Shown: piece by piece, positions 47,861-58,667 of the stretch
How the letters are laid out: each line of letters starts with the position of its first letter
How positions within the stretch are numbered: the first letter of the stretch is position 1
Assembly (NCBI RefSeq): GCF_001676055.1
Contig: NZ_LZEX01000043.1
Coordinates: 62,001 to 126,000 of the forward strand
Origin: Morganella psychrotolerans
GTDB lineage: Bacteria; Pseudomonadota; Gammaproteobacteria; Enterobacterales; Enterobacteriaceae
Length of the DNA: 64,000 bases
Direction of reading: 5' to 3'
Notes under the pieces: model-generated
Told to the model about the DNA's origin: nothing
What the model saw: only the letters and a program-made list of their open reading frames with translations
Databases searched by the model: none
Position numbers and translations under genes: made by a program

Positions 47861-48439
47861 TCAGTAATAAGAATGTTCGCCGGGCTGATGTTCAGTCAGG
47901 TCTTTAACGCCTTTCAGCTCATCGGGGAACATATTTAATAACTCTTTTTCGATCCCTTCTTTCAGGGTTACATCGACCATTGAGCAGCCGTTACATCCGC
48001 CGCCGAACTGGAGGATAGCAAACCCGTCATCCGTGATTTCCATCAGGGAAACACGGCCGCCGTGACCTGCCAGCTGCGGGTTAATCTGAGATTGCAGGAC
48101 ATACTCGACGCGCTCGATAAGCGGAGCATCGTCATCCACTTTGCGCATTTTTGCATTCGGCGCTTTCAGGGTGAGCTGAGAGCCGAGCTGGTCAGTGATG
48201 AAGTCAATAACGGCTTCTTCAAGGAACGGGGCACTCAGTTCATCGACATAGGCGGTCAGTTGCTCAAACGGCAGCGCGGTATCCGTGGCTTCAACGGCAT
48301 CCGGCGGACAATAAGACACACCACATTCTGCATTTGGTGTACCGGGATTAATAACAAAAACACGGATTTGTGTACCGGGTTCCTGGTTGGCAAGCAGTTT
48401 GGAAAAATGTGCCTGCGCAGTGTCAGTAATAGTAATCAT
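47861..48439 (-). CDS. nfuA: Fe-S biogenesis protein NfuA, 192 aa
   Basis: Fe-S cluster carrier. N-terminal degenerate A-type domain ([18 protein letters not shown]) and C-terminal NifU-like domain with the cluster-binding CxxC in [19 protein letters not shown]. coli NfuA is 191 aa. Start chosen at ATG 48439 by homology; the open frame to 48550 would overlap the end of gntX and lacks family similarity. Confidence 0.95.
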   Translation of the reverse strand: MITITDTAQAHFSKLLANQEPGTQIRVFVINPGTPNAECGVSYCPPDAVEATDTALPFEQLTAYVDELSAPFLEEAVIDFITDQLGSQLTLKAPNAKMRKVDDDAPLIERVEYVLQSQINPQLAGHGGRVSLMEITDDGFAILQFGGGCNGCSMVDVTLKEGIEKELLNMFPDELKGVKDLTEHQPGEHSYY

Positions 48440-48500
48440 AACATTGCCCGAAAATAGTTGACTGTTCTGGTTGGTTATAATACGCCCATTCATGTGTTCA

Positions 48501-49184
48501 CTACAAGGTGCGACAGAGACACCAGACCTGGACTGTCGCAGCACCCGCACGAATGAGCAATTCAGACAGCGCTGTCATGGTCGCTCCCGTGGTGATGACA
48601 TCATCTGTTACAGCGATATTCAGCCCGCGTATTTCACGGGTTAAGACAAACGCTGATTTCAGGTTTGTCAGGCGATGAGCACGGGACAGCGTCCGTTGAC
48701 TCAGTGTAGCACGAGTCCGGATAACGCCGGAACTGTCATAAGGGCGGCGCAGCCATTTTGCCAGCGGACGGGTGATAAGGTCGCTCTGATTAAAGCCGCG
48801 CAGCCACTGTTTGTGCCGGTGCAACGGAGAACTGAGCAGTAAATCCGGCTTCAGATAATGTCCGTCACGATAGCCCTGTAAAAACCGGCACAGCAGCAAA
48901 CGGGCCAGTGCACGGGCGATAAAAGGTTGCCCGGCGTATTTCAGCCGGTGGATGAGTGTCGTCAGCGGCGGCTGATATCCGGTCACGGCCAGCAGGCGCT
49001 GCCAGGGGGGAGGGGAATGCAGACAGCGCCCGCACTCCGGCTCCGGTGTAATCAGTTGATGCCCGCAGCGCAGACAAACGCGTGGCATCACCGGCAGCCC
49101 CCGTTCACAGAATCCGCAGATCCCGTGTGCGGCGATAGCAAGAGGTTGTTTGCATAGCAGGCAGTAATTCTCAATAATAACCAT
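48501..49184 (-). CDS. gntX: ComF/GntX family phosphoribosyltransferase-like protein, 227 aa
   Basis: N-terminal Cys-rich zinc-like motif ([33 protein letters not shown]) and a C-terminal type I phosphoribosyltransferase fold with the PRPP loop [17 protein letters not shown]. Length equals E. coli GntX (227 aa), linked to use of external DNA; ComF is its counterpart in competent bacteria. Start at ATG 49184, with GGAGG 9-13 bp upstream. Divergent from bioH, with only 36 bp between start codons, and 61 bp upstream of nfuA. Confidence 0.93.
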   Translation of the reverse strand: MVIIENYCLLCKQPLAIAAHGICGFCERGLPVMPRVCLRCGHQLITPEPECGRCLHSPPPWQRLLAVTGYQPPLTTLIHRLKYAGQPFIARALARLLLCRFLQGYRDGHYLKPDLLLSSPLHRHKQWLRGFNQSDLITRPLAKWLRRPYDSSGVIRTRATLSQRTLSRAHRLTNLKSAFVLTREIRGLNIAVTDDVITTGATMTALSELLIRAGAATVQVWCLCRTL

Positions 49185-49220
49185 CCGTCTTCCCTCCGGA
49201 TAAATAAGGAAACAATAGCG

Positions 49221-50000
49221 ATGGCGACTCTTTTTTGGCAGCAAAGCGGGCAGGGCAAACGCAATCTTGTGCTGCTGCACGGCTGGGGACTGAACGGCGA
49301 GGTATGGAACAGCATTGAAACGCGACTCGCGCCGCATTTTTGTATTCATAAGGTTGATTTACCGGGCTACGGGCGCAGTCAGGAATTTGGTGAGATGTCA
49401 TTGAGTGAGATGGCAGATGTTGTGTATGCACAGATGCCGGAGAATTCAGTGCTGGCAGGCTGGTCGCTGGGCGGACTGGTGGCAACACAGATTGCACTGA
49501 CACAGCCGCAGGCGGTGAGTCATCTGGTGACTATCAGTTCCTCGCCCTGTTTTGGTGCGCGGGAAGAAGAGGGCTGGCCCGGGATCAAACCCACGGTTCT
49601 GAGCGGGTTTCAGCATCAGCTGGCGACTGATTTTCAGCGCACAGTCGAACGTTTTCTTGCGTTGCAGACCCTGGGTACCGCGAGTGCCCGCCGGGATGCG
49701 CGGATACTGAAATCCGTGGTACTGGCACAGCCATTGCCGGATGTGACGGTACTGAATGCCGGTCTGGAGATTCTGCGGACAGCCGACCTGCGTCCGCAGC
49801 TCACATCACTGACAATGCCGTTCCTGCGTATCTACGGGTATCTGGACGGGTTGGTGCCGCGAAAAGTGGCACAACTGCTGGATGAACAACTGCCGTTATC
49901 CCCATCGGAGATTATGCGTAACAGCGGACATGCGCCGTTTATTTCTCATCCGGATGAATTTTGTGATGTGTTGCTGGGGTTTGCGGAAGAAAATACATAA
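49221..50000 (+). CDS. bioH: Pimeloyl-[ACP] methyl ester esterase BioH, 259 aa
   Basis: Alpha/beta hydrolase that removes the methyl group from pimeloyl-ACP methyl ester in biotin synthesis. Oxyanion region [14 protein letters not shown], nucleophile Ser82 in [11 protein letters not shown], Asp in YGYLDGLVP (about 207), and His in MRNSGHAPF (about 235). E. coli BioH is 256 aa. Cytoplasmic; monocistronic and divergent from gntX. Confidence 0.95.
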   Translation: MATLFWQQSGQGKRNLVLLHGWGLNGEVWNSIETRLAPHFCIHKVDLPGYGRSQEFGEMSLSEMADVVYAQMPENSVLAGWSLGGLVATQIALTQPQAVSHLVTISSSPCFGAREEEGWPGIKPTVLSGFQHQLATDFQRTVERFLALQTLGTASARRDARILKSVVLAQPLPDVTVLNAGLEILRTADLRPQLTSLTMPFLRIYGYLDGLVPRKVAQLLDEQLPLSPSEIMRNSGHAPFISHPDEFCDVLLGFAEENT

Positions 50001-50005
50001 AAAAA

Positions 50006-50025
50006 TACCGCCGGAAGGCGGTATC
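50006..50025 (-). terminator. Terminator of feoABC
   Basis: ATACCGCC, loop GGAA, GGCGGTAT; the minus strand continues TTTTTTTATG. It begins 20 bp after the feoC stop, just past the bioH stop. Confidence 0.8.
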
Positions 50026-50044
50026 TGACGGGAACTTGCTGAAT

Positions 50045-50278
50045 TCAGGAATGAATCTGATACACCCTGGTATCGCAGCCCTGACTTTCAGGGCACTGCT
50101 TACAACTGCTGCTCAGGCAGTCACTGACATTCACGGCTTCAATTTTTCCCATTGCCGCCAGCTTTTCCATGATGGCTTTCACCAGAGCTTCCGGTGCATT
50201 CAGCTGGTGGCTGAGAAGCCGGGCGTCAGCCCGGCCATTGAGGGCGATAGCATCACGCACGGCGATCAGGCTTATCAT
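50045..50278 (-). CDS. feoC: Ferrous iron transport regulator FeoC, 77 aa
   Basis: Small winged-helix protein (MISLIAVRDAIALNGRADA at the start) with four clustered cysteines in the wing, DCLSSSCKQCPESQGCD, matching FeoC proteins reported to bind an Fe-S cluster and protect FeoB from proteolysis. Last gene of feoABC, 16 bp after feoB. Confidence 0.9.
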   Translation of the reverse strand: MISLIAVRDAIALNGRADARLLSHQLNAPEALVKAIMEKLAAMGKIEAVNVSDCLSSSCKQCPESQGCDTRVYQIHS

Positions 50279-50294
50279 TTTTGCACTCTCTCAG

Positions 50295-52613
50295 TTAGTG
50301 ACATTCACCGCCGGAGCAGCCACCACACTGGCCGCGCATATCCCGGCGGAAGTTAAGATTCACGCGGCTGCGTGTCCGGCGCAGTACGGCGAACAATATC
50401 AGGTTGAATACCAGCACAATACCGATAATCAGGGCGCTGCTGCCCGGATGCGCACTGAAGGTTGCTGTCTGGTAGAACAGGGCAGCGAGAGAATAGGCGA
50501 CATTCAGTCCCCACAGGATGGAGAAGGTCATCCAGGCACGGCTGGTTTCACGGGCAATCGCCCCCATAACAGAGACACAAGGCACATACAGCAGAACAAA
50601 AATCAGATAGCTGTAAGCTGAGATACCGGAACCGAATTTCGCCGCCATGGTTCCCATGGTACCGCCATCCATATCACCGGGACCTTTACTGGCTTCAATC
50701 GGGTTAGATAATGCCGCTAATGTGAAGGTTTCTTTCAGGGAATCCACCGTTTCACCAACCGCATCACCCAGTTCACCCCACAGGTCAAATTCATCAGCAT
50801 TAAACGGATCATTGACAATACTTTCAGCGGTATACAGTGTATTCAGTGTCCCGACAACCACTTCTTTTGCCATCGCGCCGGTGATAAGTCCGACAGTCGC
50901 CTGCCAGTTATCATCATGCACGCCGATAGGACTGAGCAGCGGGGTGATCACTTTACTGACAGATGCCAGCGCAGAGTCATTGATACTGTCCGCCGGTTTA
51001 CCGGAGAAACTGAAGCTGTTGAGTGCGCCGATAAACATACTGGCGACAATAATCACTTTGCCCGCACGCACGACAAAGCCTTTCAGGCGCTGCCAGGTTT
51101 GCATAAACAGGGTTTTCATGTGCGGAACATGATAGACCGGCAGCTCCATCACAAACGGAGAGGCTTCGCCGCGCATGATGGTGTGCTTGAGTAACAGCCC
51201 GGTAAGAATAGCAACCACAATGCCGAGGATATATAGAGAGAATACAATGCTTGCGCCGTTTTTGCCGAAGAAGGCAGCGGCAAAGACCGCAAAGATAGCC
51301 AGCCGTGCCCCGCAGGACATAAACGGTGCCATCAGAACCGTGATCAGGCGTTCACGCGGCGCATCCAGGGTTCTTGCACCCATAATGGACGGTACATTAC
51401 AGCCGAAGCCGACGATCAGCGGTACAAAGGATTTGCCCGGTAACCCGAGCGCCTGCATCAGTCTGTCCATCACAAAGGCGGCGCGCGCCATATAGCCGGA
51501 ATCTTCCAGGAAAGAGAGGAACAGATACATCATCCCGATTTGCGGTACGAGCGGCAGAACAGTATTGATACCGCCGCCGACACCCTGGGCGAGGAAAATA
51601 GTCAGCCAGTCAGGGAAGCCGAGGGTGATCCCCAGCCATTGTGTTCCGTGGATAAATATTGCTTCGGAGGCGCCTTCAAACAGCGGCTGCAATGCCCCGC
51701 CGATATTGATAGCGAGCACAAACATCAGATACATCACAAACAGGAAAACCGGCACGCCCAGCCAGCGGTTGAGGACAATTTTATCCATCGACGCGGTGAG
51801 TTGGTTTGGTTCAGAGTGTGAATTATCAATTGTCTGCTCACAAATACCGGCAATAGTCTGATAACGGGCATCGGCGATCACCAGCTCCGGCTCTTCCTGT
51901 TGCTGCGCTTGCATGGCATCACGGACAGACTGAACATGCTCCGGGGTAAAACCGGCACGCGCCTGGCTGTAGATATCCCCCTCCAGGCTCTGTAATGCGA
52001 GCCAGCGGCGCTGGGTGGCGCTGAAATCATGGGTGGAGATAGATTCTGCCAGTGTTTTGACACTGTCCAGCAGTGCCGCCGGGTAACTGACCAGCGCCAC
52101 ATGCGGCTTCATATTGTGTTTATCGATAGCCGCTTTCAGTTCACTGACGCCGGTGGCGCGGGTGGAGACCAGCGGAATAACCGGGCAGCCGAGGCGCTCA
52201 GACAGTGCATTGATATCAATTTTGATATTTGATTTTTCGGCAATATCCAGCATATTGAGTGCGACGATGCACGGCACGCCCAGCTCTAATAACTGAAGCG
52301 TAAGGTAAAGATTTCGCTCAAGATTTGAGGCATCGACAACATTAATCAGCATGTCCGCTTCACCACTGAGGATAAAGTGGCAGGCAATCTGTTCGTCCAG
52401 AGAAGTCTGTTCAGAAATCGTGGTCAGCGAGTAAGTTCCGGGTAAATCCACCAACTCAATTTTATGTTCCGGCGTGGTGAAGTAACCAATTTTCCGTTCT
52501 ACCGTCACGCCGGCCCAGTTGCCGACGCGCTGTTTTGAACCGGTCAGCTGATTAAACAGCGTGGTCTTCCCTGAATTGGGATTACCGATAAGTCCCAGGG
52601 TGAGTGCTTTCAT
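50295..52613 (-). CDS. feoB: Fe2+ transporter FeoB, 772 aa
   Basis: N-terminal G-protein domain (Walker A LIGNPNSGKTTLFNQLTG, G3 LVDLPGTYSL, G4 NMLDIAEK) followed by a GDI region and a polytopic domain with Gate motifs (LIVGFGCNVPSIMGARTL, FMSCGARLAIF). E. coli FeoB is 773 aa. Start set at ATG 52613 (MKALTLGLIGNPNSG); a TTG five codons upstream is in frame but not needed. No strong ribosome-binding site is seen before 52613. An intrinsic-terminator-like hairpin separates it from feoA. The C-terminus is Cys-rich (GQCGGCSGGECH). Confidence 0.95.
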   Translation of the reverse strand: MKALTLGLIGNPNSGKTTLFNQLTGSKQRVGNWAGVTVERKIGYFTTPEHKIELVDLPGTYSLTTISEQTSLDEQIACHFILSGEADMLINVVDASNLERNLYLTLQLLELGVPCIVALNMLDIAEKSNIKIDINALSERLGCPVIPLVSTRATGVSELKAAIDKHNMKPHVALVSYPAALLDSVKTLAESISTHDFSATQRRWLALQSLEGDIYSQARAGFTPEHVQSVRDAMQAQQQEEPELVIADARYQTIAGICEQTIDNSHSEPNQLTASMDKIVLNRWLGVPVFLFVMYLMFVLAINIGGALQPLFEGASEAIFIHGTQWLGITLGFPDWLTIFLAQGVGGGINTVLPLVPQIGMMYLFLSFLEDSGYMARAAFVMDRLMQALGLPGKSFVPLIVGFGCNVPSIMGARTLDAPRERLITVLMAPFMSCGARLAIFAVFAAAFFGKNGASIVFSLYILGIVVAILTGLLLKHTIMRGEASPFVMELPVYHVPHMKTLFMQTWQRLKGFVVRAGKVIIVASMFIGALNSFSFSGKPADSINDSALASVSKVITPLLSPIGVHDDNWQATVGLITGAMAKEVVVGTLNTLYTAESIVNDPFNADEFDLWGELGDAVGETVDSLKETFTLAALSNPIEASKGPGDMDGGTMGTMAAKFGSGISAYSYLIFVLLYVPCVSVMGAIARETSRAWMTFSILWGLNVAYSLAALFYQTATFSAHPGSSALIIGIVLVFNLILFAVLRRTRSRVNLNFRRDMRGQCGGCSGGECH

Positions 52614-52643
52614 AGTGTCGTATGCCAATCAATAAAAAACAGA

Positions 52644-52661
52644 CCCTCCGGGGGCGGAGGG
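52644..52661 (-). terminator. Terminator-like hairpin between feoA and feoB
   Basis: Stem CCCTCCG / CGGAGGG with a 4-nt loop; on the minus strand it is followed by TCTGTTTTTTATTG. It sits 33 bp after the feoA stop and about 30 bp before the feoB start, so it may attenuate feoB relative to feoA. Confidence 0.65.
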
Positions 52662-52694
52662 AAAAGACTGCGTCAGTGATAATCGTGCGGCTGA

Positions 52695-52922
52695 TTATGC
52701 CGGTACATTATCAAGCGTGAGCAGAGCCAGATCTTTTTTCCTGAGCATCAGGTTGACGTGCCGGGTTTCGATTTGGATCGGATCACCCAGCGGTGCGCTG
52801 CGTATCACCCGGAAAACAGAACCGGGCAGCATGCCCAGTGACAATAATTTTTGACGGTAGGCCGGGCTGATTTGGTTGGAAAAGCCCAGGATTTTATAAC
52901 TGTGTTGTGGCAAAAGTGTCAT
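52695..52922 (-). CDS. feoA: Ferrous iron transport protein FeoA, 75 aa
   Basis: Small SH3-like cytoplasmic protein: [43 protein letters not shown]. coli FeoA is also 75 aa. First gene of the operon; a Fur-like box and an FNR-like box lie upstream. Confidence 0.94.
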   Translation of the reverse strand: MTLLPQHSYKILGFSNQISPAYRQKLLSLGMLPGSVFRVIRSAPLGDPIQIETRHVNLMLRKKDLALLTLDNVPA

Positions 52923-52953
52923 AAGGGCTCCCGTTAACCATACAAACTGAAAT

Positions 52954-52972
52954 GATATTGAGAATAATTATC
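52954..52972 (-). promoter_or_regulatory. Fur-like box upstream of feoA
   Basis: On the minus strand GATAATTATTCTCAATATC agrees with GATAATGATAATCATTATC at about 14 of 19 positions. It is 32 bp upstream of feoA. Confidence 0.68.
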
Positions 52973-53083
52973 GCATGAACTATGAGTCAGGAAAATATCC
53001 CTTACAAATTTAATTGATACTGCAAATGCGAATCATAACCAACAATATTTTATCTATTTAGCCCGAAAAGTGACCAGTAAAGT

Positions 53084-53097
53084 TTGATGTACGTCAA
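53084..53097. promoter_or_regulatory. FNR-like box upstream of feoA
   Basis: TTGATGTACGTCAA matches TTGAT-N4-ATCAA with one difference, about 162 bp upstream of feoA. Anaerobic activation would fit ferrous iron uptake. Confidence 0.55.
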
Positions 53098-53245
53098 GAT
53101 TTTCAGCGTATGAAAGAATTGAGAGCAGATATTTTACGTATGGATTTACGTTAGTAACATTTTTTACGTCCGGTTAACGCAATTTATGGCTAAAGCGGCA
53201 CCGGCACGGGCAGCCTGAGCTGCCGCGTGCGGTTGTTGCGGATAA

Positions 53246-55576
53246 TTACTTACGTTTGCCAAATGCAGCAGACAGGGCGTCGCCCATCATACTGTTACCG
53301 GCAGGGGTATCATTACGGGCAGGACGGGACGTATTACGCTTTTCATTGCGTTTTTCTGTCTGCGGTTTATCACTTGCCGCGCCGCGGCGGGTCATGGTTT
53401 CCGGCTCTTCATCCATGCGCATAGTCAGGGCAATGCGCTTGCGGGCGATATCCACATCCAGCACTTTGACACTGACGATATCTCCGGCTTTCACCACGGT
53501 ATGCGGATCTTCCACAAAGCGGTTTGACAGCGATGAAATATGAACCAGACCATCCTGGTGCACGCCGATATCCACAAATGCCCCGAAATTAGTCACGTTG
53601 GTGACAGCACCTTCCAGAACCATGCCCGGCGTCAGGTCATTCATGGTTTCAATGCCGTCGGCAAATGTGGCTGTTTTAAATTCAGGGCGCGGGTCGTGCC
53701 CCGGTTTTTGCAGCTCTTTCAGGATATCGGTGACAGTCGGCACACCAAACTGTTCTGTAACAAACTGCTGTGGCTTCAGGTCACGCAGCACATCACTGTT
53801 GCTCATCAGGTCACTGAGCGTTTTTTCGGTGGCGAGCAGGATTTTTTCCACTACCGGGTACGCTTCCGGGTGAACCGTGGAGGCATCCAGTGCATTTTTC
53901 CCGCCGGCAATGCGCAGGAACCCGGCGCACTGTTCAAAGGCTTTCGGGCCGAGACGTGCAACTTTCAGTAACTGTTTGCGATCAGCAAAGCGACCGTTTT
54001 CATCCCGCCAGTCCACAATATTCTGTGCAATTACTTTGCTCAGCCCGGCAACACGGGTCAGCAGCGGAACAGACGCGGTATTGAGATCGACGCCCACGGC
54101 GTTTACGCAGTCTTCCACCACGGCATCGAGTTTACGGGCAAGCTGTGTCTGGCTGACATCATGCTGATACTGACCGACCCCGATAGATTTGGGGTCAATT
54201 TTCACCAGTTCTGCCAGCGGATCCTGTAAACGACGGGCGATAGAGACTGCGCCGCGCAGGGTGACATCAAGGTCGGGAAATTCCAGTGCCGCCAGCTCTG
54301 ACGCAGAATACACAGAGGCACCGGCCTCACTGACAATCACTTTTTGTCCTTTGACGGCCGGGAATTGTGTCTGCACATCAGCAAAGAAACGTTCTGTTTC
54401 ACGGGACGCGGTTCCGTTACCGATTGCCACCAGCTCCACATTATATTTTATGCAAAGTGCGGCAGTTGCCGCCGCGGCTTTGGCAGCCTGGCCGGTATGC
54501 GGATAAATAGTATCGGTTGCCAGCAGTTTCCCTGTGGCATCCACCACCGCGACTTTGACGCCGGTACGCAGACCGGGATCCAGCCCCATAGTGGCCCGCA
54601 TTCCTGCGGGAGCAGCCATCAGCAGGTCGCTGAGGTTACGGGCAAACACATTGATGGCTTCATCTTCTGATTTCTCGCGCAGTGCAGACATCAGTTCTGT
54701 TTCCAGGTGCAGCAGCACCTTCACCCGCCATGTCCAGCTCACAACCGCTTTGCGCCAGCCATCAGCCGGGGCGCTGTTAAAGCGGATACCCAGGTGATCG
54801 CGGATAAGTTCTTCGCAGTAGCTCTCTTTCGGTGGCTCTTCACTTTGCGGGTCAGCATTCAGGGCAAGTTGTAAAATGCCTTCGTTGCGCCCGCGGAACA
54901 TCGCGAGTGCGCGGTGAGACGGAACTTTGGCAATCGCTTCGTGATGTGCAAAATAGTCACTGAATTTAGCACCTTCCGCTTCTTTACCGCTGATAACCGT
55001 TGAAACCAGGTGTGCATTGCGCCACAGATAGTCGCGGATTTTGCTCAGCAGACCGGCGTCTTCGGCAAAGCGCTCCATCAGAATATAACGGGCGCCGTCC
55101 AGGGCGGCTTTGGTATCTGCCACACCTTTTTCACTGTCAGTAAACGTAGCGGCAAGCGTTTCCGGGTCTTGTGACGGATCCTGCCACAGGCTGTCTGCCA
55201 GTGGCTCCAGTCCGGCTTCAATGGCAATCTGCCCGCGCGTGCGGCGCTTGGGCTTATAAGGCAGATAGAGGTCTTCCAGTTCCGTTTTACTGAGTGTACC
55301 GTTGAGAGCCGCCGCCAGTTCCGGTGTCAGTTTGCCCTGATCTTCAATGGATTTGAGGATAGTCTGACGGCGATCATTGAGCTCACGCAGATAACTGAGG
55401 CGGGTTTCCAACTGGCGCAATTGCGTATCATCCAGACCACCGGTAACTTCTTTCCGGTAACGGGCAATAAAGGGAACCGTGTTCCCCTCATCCAGCAAGG
55501 TAATAGCGGCAGTGACTTGTTTTGTCTGCGCATTCAGCTCACCGGCAATAATCTGACTCAGAGTGTCATTCATCAT
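53246..55576 (-). CDS. tex: Tex/YhgF RNA-binding transcription accessory protein, 776 aa
   Basis: Cytoplasmic nucleic-acid-binding protein. Order: Tex N-terminal helical region ([22 protein letters not shown]), YqgF RNase H-like domain ([17 protein letters not shown]), helix-hairpin-helix repeats ([20 protein letters not shown]), and an S1 domain ([19 protein letters not shown]). A basic tail follows. E. coli YhgF is 773 aa. Two ATG codons at the start (55576, 55573). Stands between feoA and greB as in other enterobacteria. Confidence 0.94.
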   Translation of the reverse strand: MMNDTLSQIIAGELNAQTKQVTAAITLLDEGNTVPFIARYRKEVTGGLDDTQLRQLETRLSYLRELNDRRQTILKSIEDQGKLTPELAAALNGTLSKTELEDLYLPYKPKRRTRGQIAIEAGLEPLADSLWQDPSQDPETLAATFTDSEKGVADTKAALDGARYILMERFAEDAGLLSKIRDYLWRNAHLVSTVISGKEAEGAKFSDYFAHHEAIAKVPSHRALAMFRGRNEGILQLALNADPQSEEPPKESYCEELIRDHLGIRFNSAPADGWRKAVVSWTWRVKVLLHLETELMSALREKSEDEAINVFARNLSDLLMAAPAGMRATMGLDPGLRTGVKVAVVDATGKLLATDTIYPHTGQAAKAAAATAALCIKYNVELVAIGNGTASRETERFFADVQTQFPAVKGQKVIVSEAGASVYSASELAALEFPDLDVTLRGAVSIARRLQDPLAELVKIDPKSIGVGQYQHDVSQTQLARKLDAVVEDCVNAVGVDLNTASVPLLTRVAGLSKVIAQNIVDWRDENGRFADRKQLLKVARLGPKAFEQCAGFLRIAGGKNALDASTVHPEAYPVVEKILLATEKTLSDLMSNSDVLRDLKPQQFVTEQFGVPTVTDILKELQKPGHDPRPEFKTATFADGIETMNDLTPGMVLEGAVTNVTNFGAFVDIGVHQDGLVHISSLSNRFVEDPHTVVKAGDIVSVKVLDVDIARKRIALTMRMDEEPETMTRRGAASDKPQTEKRNEKRNTSRPARNDTPAGNSMMGDALSAAFGKRK

Positions 55577-55775
55577 GATATTCTTTCTGCCTGCGATAAA
55601 GTGGCTTAAATAAAGTGACTTAAAAAAAGTCCGGAGGACAGTTATACGTGCTCAGAAAGGGAATTACCAGTCGCATAAAGGCAATATAAACAGATTATGT
55701 GTGTCTGTTATCTTTCGTTAAAAGTATTTCGTATTACAATTTATTTAAATAATTTATTATTTGTTTAGGTAATAT

Positions 55776-56261
55776 ATGGCAAAAAGTAACCTCATTACCC
55801 GTATGGGATGGGATACACTGGATAAAGAGCTTAAATATCTCTGGAAAACGGAGCGTCCGCAGGTCACTCAGGCCGTGTCAGAAGCGGCTGCGCAAGGAGA
55901 TCGCTCTGAGAATGCCGAGTATATATACGGAAAAAAACGTCTGCGTGAAATAGACCGGCGAATCCGTTTTCTTGCAAAACGTCTGGATAGTCTGAAGATA
56001 GTTGATCCTGATCCCCGCCAGGAAGGAAAGGTATTCTTCGGGGCGTGGGTCACGCTTGAAAATGATGATGAAGAAATTAAGACTTTTCGCATCGTGGGAC
56101 CTGATGAGTTTTCACCGGCAAAGAAATGGATTTCTGTGGACTCCCCTGTAGCCCGGGCATTAATCGGCAAGCAGACGGATGATGAAATAACAGTACTAAC
56201 ACCTGACGGCGAAGTAAATTACGTCGTTTTATCTATTCGGTATCAGTCCGTCACTGAATAA
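55776..56261 (+). CDS. greB: Transcription elongation factor GreB, 161 aa
   Basis: Cleavage factor that rescues backtracked RNA polymerase. N-terminal antiparallel coiled coil (about 1-75) with the acidic tip residues in AQGDRSENAEYIYGKKRLRE, followed by the FKBP-like C-terminal domain (RIVGPDEFSPAKKWISVDSP, ARALIGKQTDDEITV). The KKR-rich patch and the length (E. coli GreB 158 aa) favour GreB over GreA. Confidence 0.95.
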   Translation: MAKSNLITRMGWDTLDKELKYLWKTERPQVTQAVSEAAAQGDRSENAEYIYGKKRLREIDRRIRFLAKRLDSLKIVDPDPRQEGKVFFGAWVTLENDDEEIKTFRIVGPDEFSPAKKWISVDSPVARALIGKQTDDEITVLTPDGEVNYVVLSIRYQSVTE

Positions 56262-56311
56262 ACGAAATAACCTGAGTATTTGTATGCAAAAACGAATCTG
56301 GAGAGTCAAAC

Positions 56312-57034
56312 ATGCAAGAAAGTTATAAAATCCTTGTCGTTGATGATGACATGCGTCTGCGTGCTCTGCTTGAGCGGTATCTGAGTGAGCAGGGCTTCCA
56401 GGTACGTACTGCGGCTAACTCTGAACAGATGGATCGCCTGCTGACACGTGAGTCTATTCATCTTATCGTCCTTGATCTGATGTTACCGGGTGAGGATGGT
56501 TTATCCATTTGCCGTCGTCTGAGAAGTCAGAATAACCCGATCCCTATCATCATGGTGACGGCGAAAGGGGAAGAAGTTGACCGTATCGTTGGTCTGGAAA
56601 TCGGCGCGGATGATTACATTCCCAAGCCGTTTAACCCGCGTGAATTATTAGCCCGTATCCGTGCGGTGCTGCGTCGTCAGGCAAATGAGCTGCCGGGTGC
56701 GCCGTCACAGGATGATGCGGTTATTCAGTTTGGTAAGTTTAAACTGAACCTCGGTACGCGTGAAATGTTCCACGATGAAGAGAATATGCCGCTGACCAGC
56801 GGGGAATTCGCTGTCCTGAAAGTGCTGGTTTCACACCCACGTGAGCCACTGTCCCGTGACAAACTGATGAGTCTGGCACGTGGTCGTGAGTACAGTGCGA
56901 TGGAGCGCTCAATCGATGTGCAGATTTCCCGTCTGCGCCGCATGATTGAAGAAGATCCGACTCACCCGCGCTATATCCAGACGGTATGGGGATTGGGTTA
57001 TGTCTTTGTACCGGACGGCAATACCAAGCCATGA
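56312..57034 (+). CDS. ompR: Response regulator OmpR, 240 aa
   Basis: Osmotic-response regulator of porin and other genes. Receiver domain with acidic pocket [18 protein letters not shown] and phosphoacceptor Asp (about residue 55) in [17 protein letters not shown]-terminal winged helix ([55 protein letters not shown]). Overlaps envZ by 4 bp (ATGA). Confidence 0.96.
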   Translation: MQESYKILVVDDDMRLRALLERYLSEQGFQVRTAANSEQMDRLLTRESIHLIVLDLMLPGEDGLSICRRLRSQNNPIPIIMVTAKGEEVDRIVGLEIGADDYIPKPFNPRELLARIRAVLRRQANELPGAPSQDDAVIQFGKFKLNLGTREMFHDEENMPLTSGEFAVLKVLVSHPREPLSRDKLMSLARGREYSAMERSIDVQISRLRRMIEEDPTHPRYIQTVWGLGYVFVPDGNTKP

Positions 57035-58365
57035 AGAGGCTCCGGTTCTCCCCCAGGAGCACCTTTTCGCGCTCACTGTTTTTAGTCATTTTTCTGTTGT
57101 TTGCGACATTGACAACAAGTTATCTGGCGGTTGTGAACTTCATTGTTATGCCGAGCCTGCAACAGTTTAACCGGGTTCTGGCGTATGAAGTCCGCACATT
57201 GATGAGCGAAAAAATGGTGCTGAAGGACGGAACCGTTGTCCGTGTTTCTCCGGCGCTGCGTAAGAAAATTTATGAAGAGCTGGGGATCACCTTTTTTACG
57301 GAAAAAGAAGCCGATGATGCCGGGTTGCGCTGGGCGCGTCATTTTGAGTCGCTCAGCGGGCAAATGAGCCATTATCTGGAAGGATATGCGGATGTCAGGC
57401 TGGAAATTAACCGGGATTACCCGGTTCTGTGGCTGAATTCGTATATTTCACCGGATGTGTGGGTGCGGGTTCCGCTGACTGAAATTGGTCAGGATCAGTT
57501 CTCGCCGGTTTTCCGCTATATTTTTGCTTTTCTGTTGTTTGTGTTCGCCGGCGTCTGGGTATTTATCCGTTATCAGAACCGCCCGCTGACGGAACTGGAA
57601 TCGGCTGCCCGGCAAATGGGTACCGGCGGGCCACAGACGACGGTGCGTGAAGCAGGTGCCGCAGAAGTGCGCTCGGTGATCCGCTCGTTTAATCAGATGT
57701 CACGGGACATTAAAATGCTGGAGCAGGATCGCACTGTGCTGATGGCCGGTGTGAGCCATGATTTGCGTACGCCTCTGACCCGTATCCGCCTGGCAACAGA
57801 AATGATGGGGCCGGCTGATGAGTATCTGGCGGAGTCCATTAATCATGACATTGAAGAGTGTGATGCGATCATCGAGCAGTTTATGGCCTATCTGCGGACA
57901 GGTCAGGAAATGGAGATGGCACAGCTTGAGCTGACCGGCATTCTCAATGAAGTGATCGGCGCACAAAGCAGCGCCGAGAATGAAATTCATAATGATGTCA
58001 CGCAAAAGCCGGTATATATCACCGGAAATGCTATTGCGGTCAAGCGTGCGCTGGGCAATATGCTGGTGAATGCTTCACGCTATGGTAACGGGTGGATCCG
58101 GGTTACCAGCGGTAATGATGATCATTTCGCCTGGTTCCAGGTGGAAGATGACGGTAGCGGCATTGATGAAGCGGATATCCCGAATTTGTTCCAGCCGTTT
58201 GTTCAGGGTGAAAAAGCGCGCAGTAACAAGGGAACCGGTCTGGGGCTGGCAATTTTACGACGTATTGTGGATGCGCATGACGGTAAAATTGAGGTCGGGC
58301 GCAGTCAGCGTGGCGGGTTCCGTATCCGGGTTCTGCTGGCGCTGCCGGACGACAGAGACGACTGA
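57031..58365 (+). CDS. envZ: Osmosensor histidine kinase EnvZ, 444 aa
   Basis: Inner-membrane kinase/phosphatase for OmpR. Membrane helices at about 14-35 and 158-178, a periplasmic domain between, then HAMP, H-box [20 protein letters not shown] (His about 243) and HATPase_C with [24 protein letters not shown] and [13 protein letters not shown]. Start at ATG 57031 ([10 protein letters not shown]), which overlaps the ompR stop; the longer frame inside ompR is not used. E. coli EnvZ is 450 aa. Confidence 0.95.
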   Translation: MKRLRFSPRSTFSRSLFLVIFLLFATLTTSYLAVVNFIVMPSLQQFNRVLAYEVRTLMSEKMVLKDGTVVRVSPALRKKIYEELGITFFTEKEADDAGLRWARHFESLSGQMSHYLEGYADVRLEINRDYPVLWLNSYISPDVWVRVPLTEIGQDQFSPVFRYIFAFLLFVFAGVWVFIRYQNRPLTELESAARQMGTGGPQTTVREAGAAEVRSVIRSFNQMSRDIKMLEQDRTVLMAGVSHDLRTPLTRIRLATEMMGPADEYLAESINHDIEECDAIIEQFMAYLRTGQEMEMAQLELTGILNEVIGAQSSAENEIHNDVTQKPVYITGNAIAVKRALGNMLVNASRYGNGWIRVTSGNDDHFAWFQVEDDGSGIDEADIPNLFQPFVQGEKARSNKGTGLGLAILRRIVDAHDGKIEVGRSQRGGFRIRVLLALPDDRDD

Positions 58366-58427
58366 GATAACCGGGAAATATGACAATGGAATGTCATTTT
58401 CATTTTACTGTCACATATGCCTGTAAT

Positions 58428-58449
58428 AACCCGTTTTTACGGGTTTTTT
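58428..58449 (+). terminator. Terminator of ompR-envZ
   Basis: AACCCG, loop TTTTTA, CGGGTTTTTTG, 63 bp after the envZ stop. Confidence 0.78.
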
Positions 58450-58543
58450 GCATTTTAATTGTTGTATATCAATCTGTTATTTATCTTTTCGGTAATGCCC
58501 GCCCGGGCGCTGATATCCTGTTTTGTGCACCCGCTCGCCGGTG

Positions 58544-58593
58544 ATGTCATAAAACTGTCACACAACCTACATATTATTGTCACCAGTTTGACC
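58544..58593 (+). promoter_or_regulatory. Pho boxes upstream of pstS
   Basis: ATGTCATAAAACTGTCAC fits the 18-bp Pho box (CTGTCATA-A/T-A-A/T-CTGTCA). TGTCA recurs on an 11-bp register at 58545, 58556 and 58578, with degenerate units between and after, indicating tandem PhoB sites about 75-125 bp before the pstS start. Confidence 0.82.
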
Positions 58594-58667
58594 TATTTTC
58601 CCTCATGTTCCGACGTTAATCAGACACAACGTTTATGTCATTATCTAAAATCCCGTCAGGAGGGATC

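Noticed and set aside
53256-54797. Several long open frames opposite tex
   Set aside because: They mirror the conserved Tex protein codon structure, lack ribosome-binding sites and show no family motifs.
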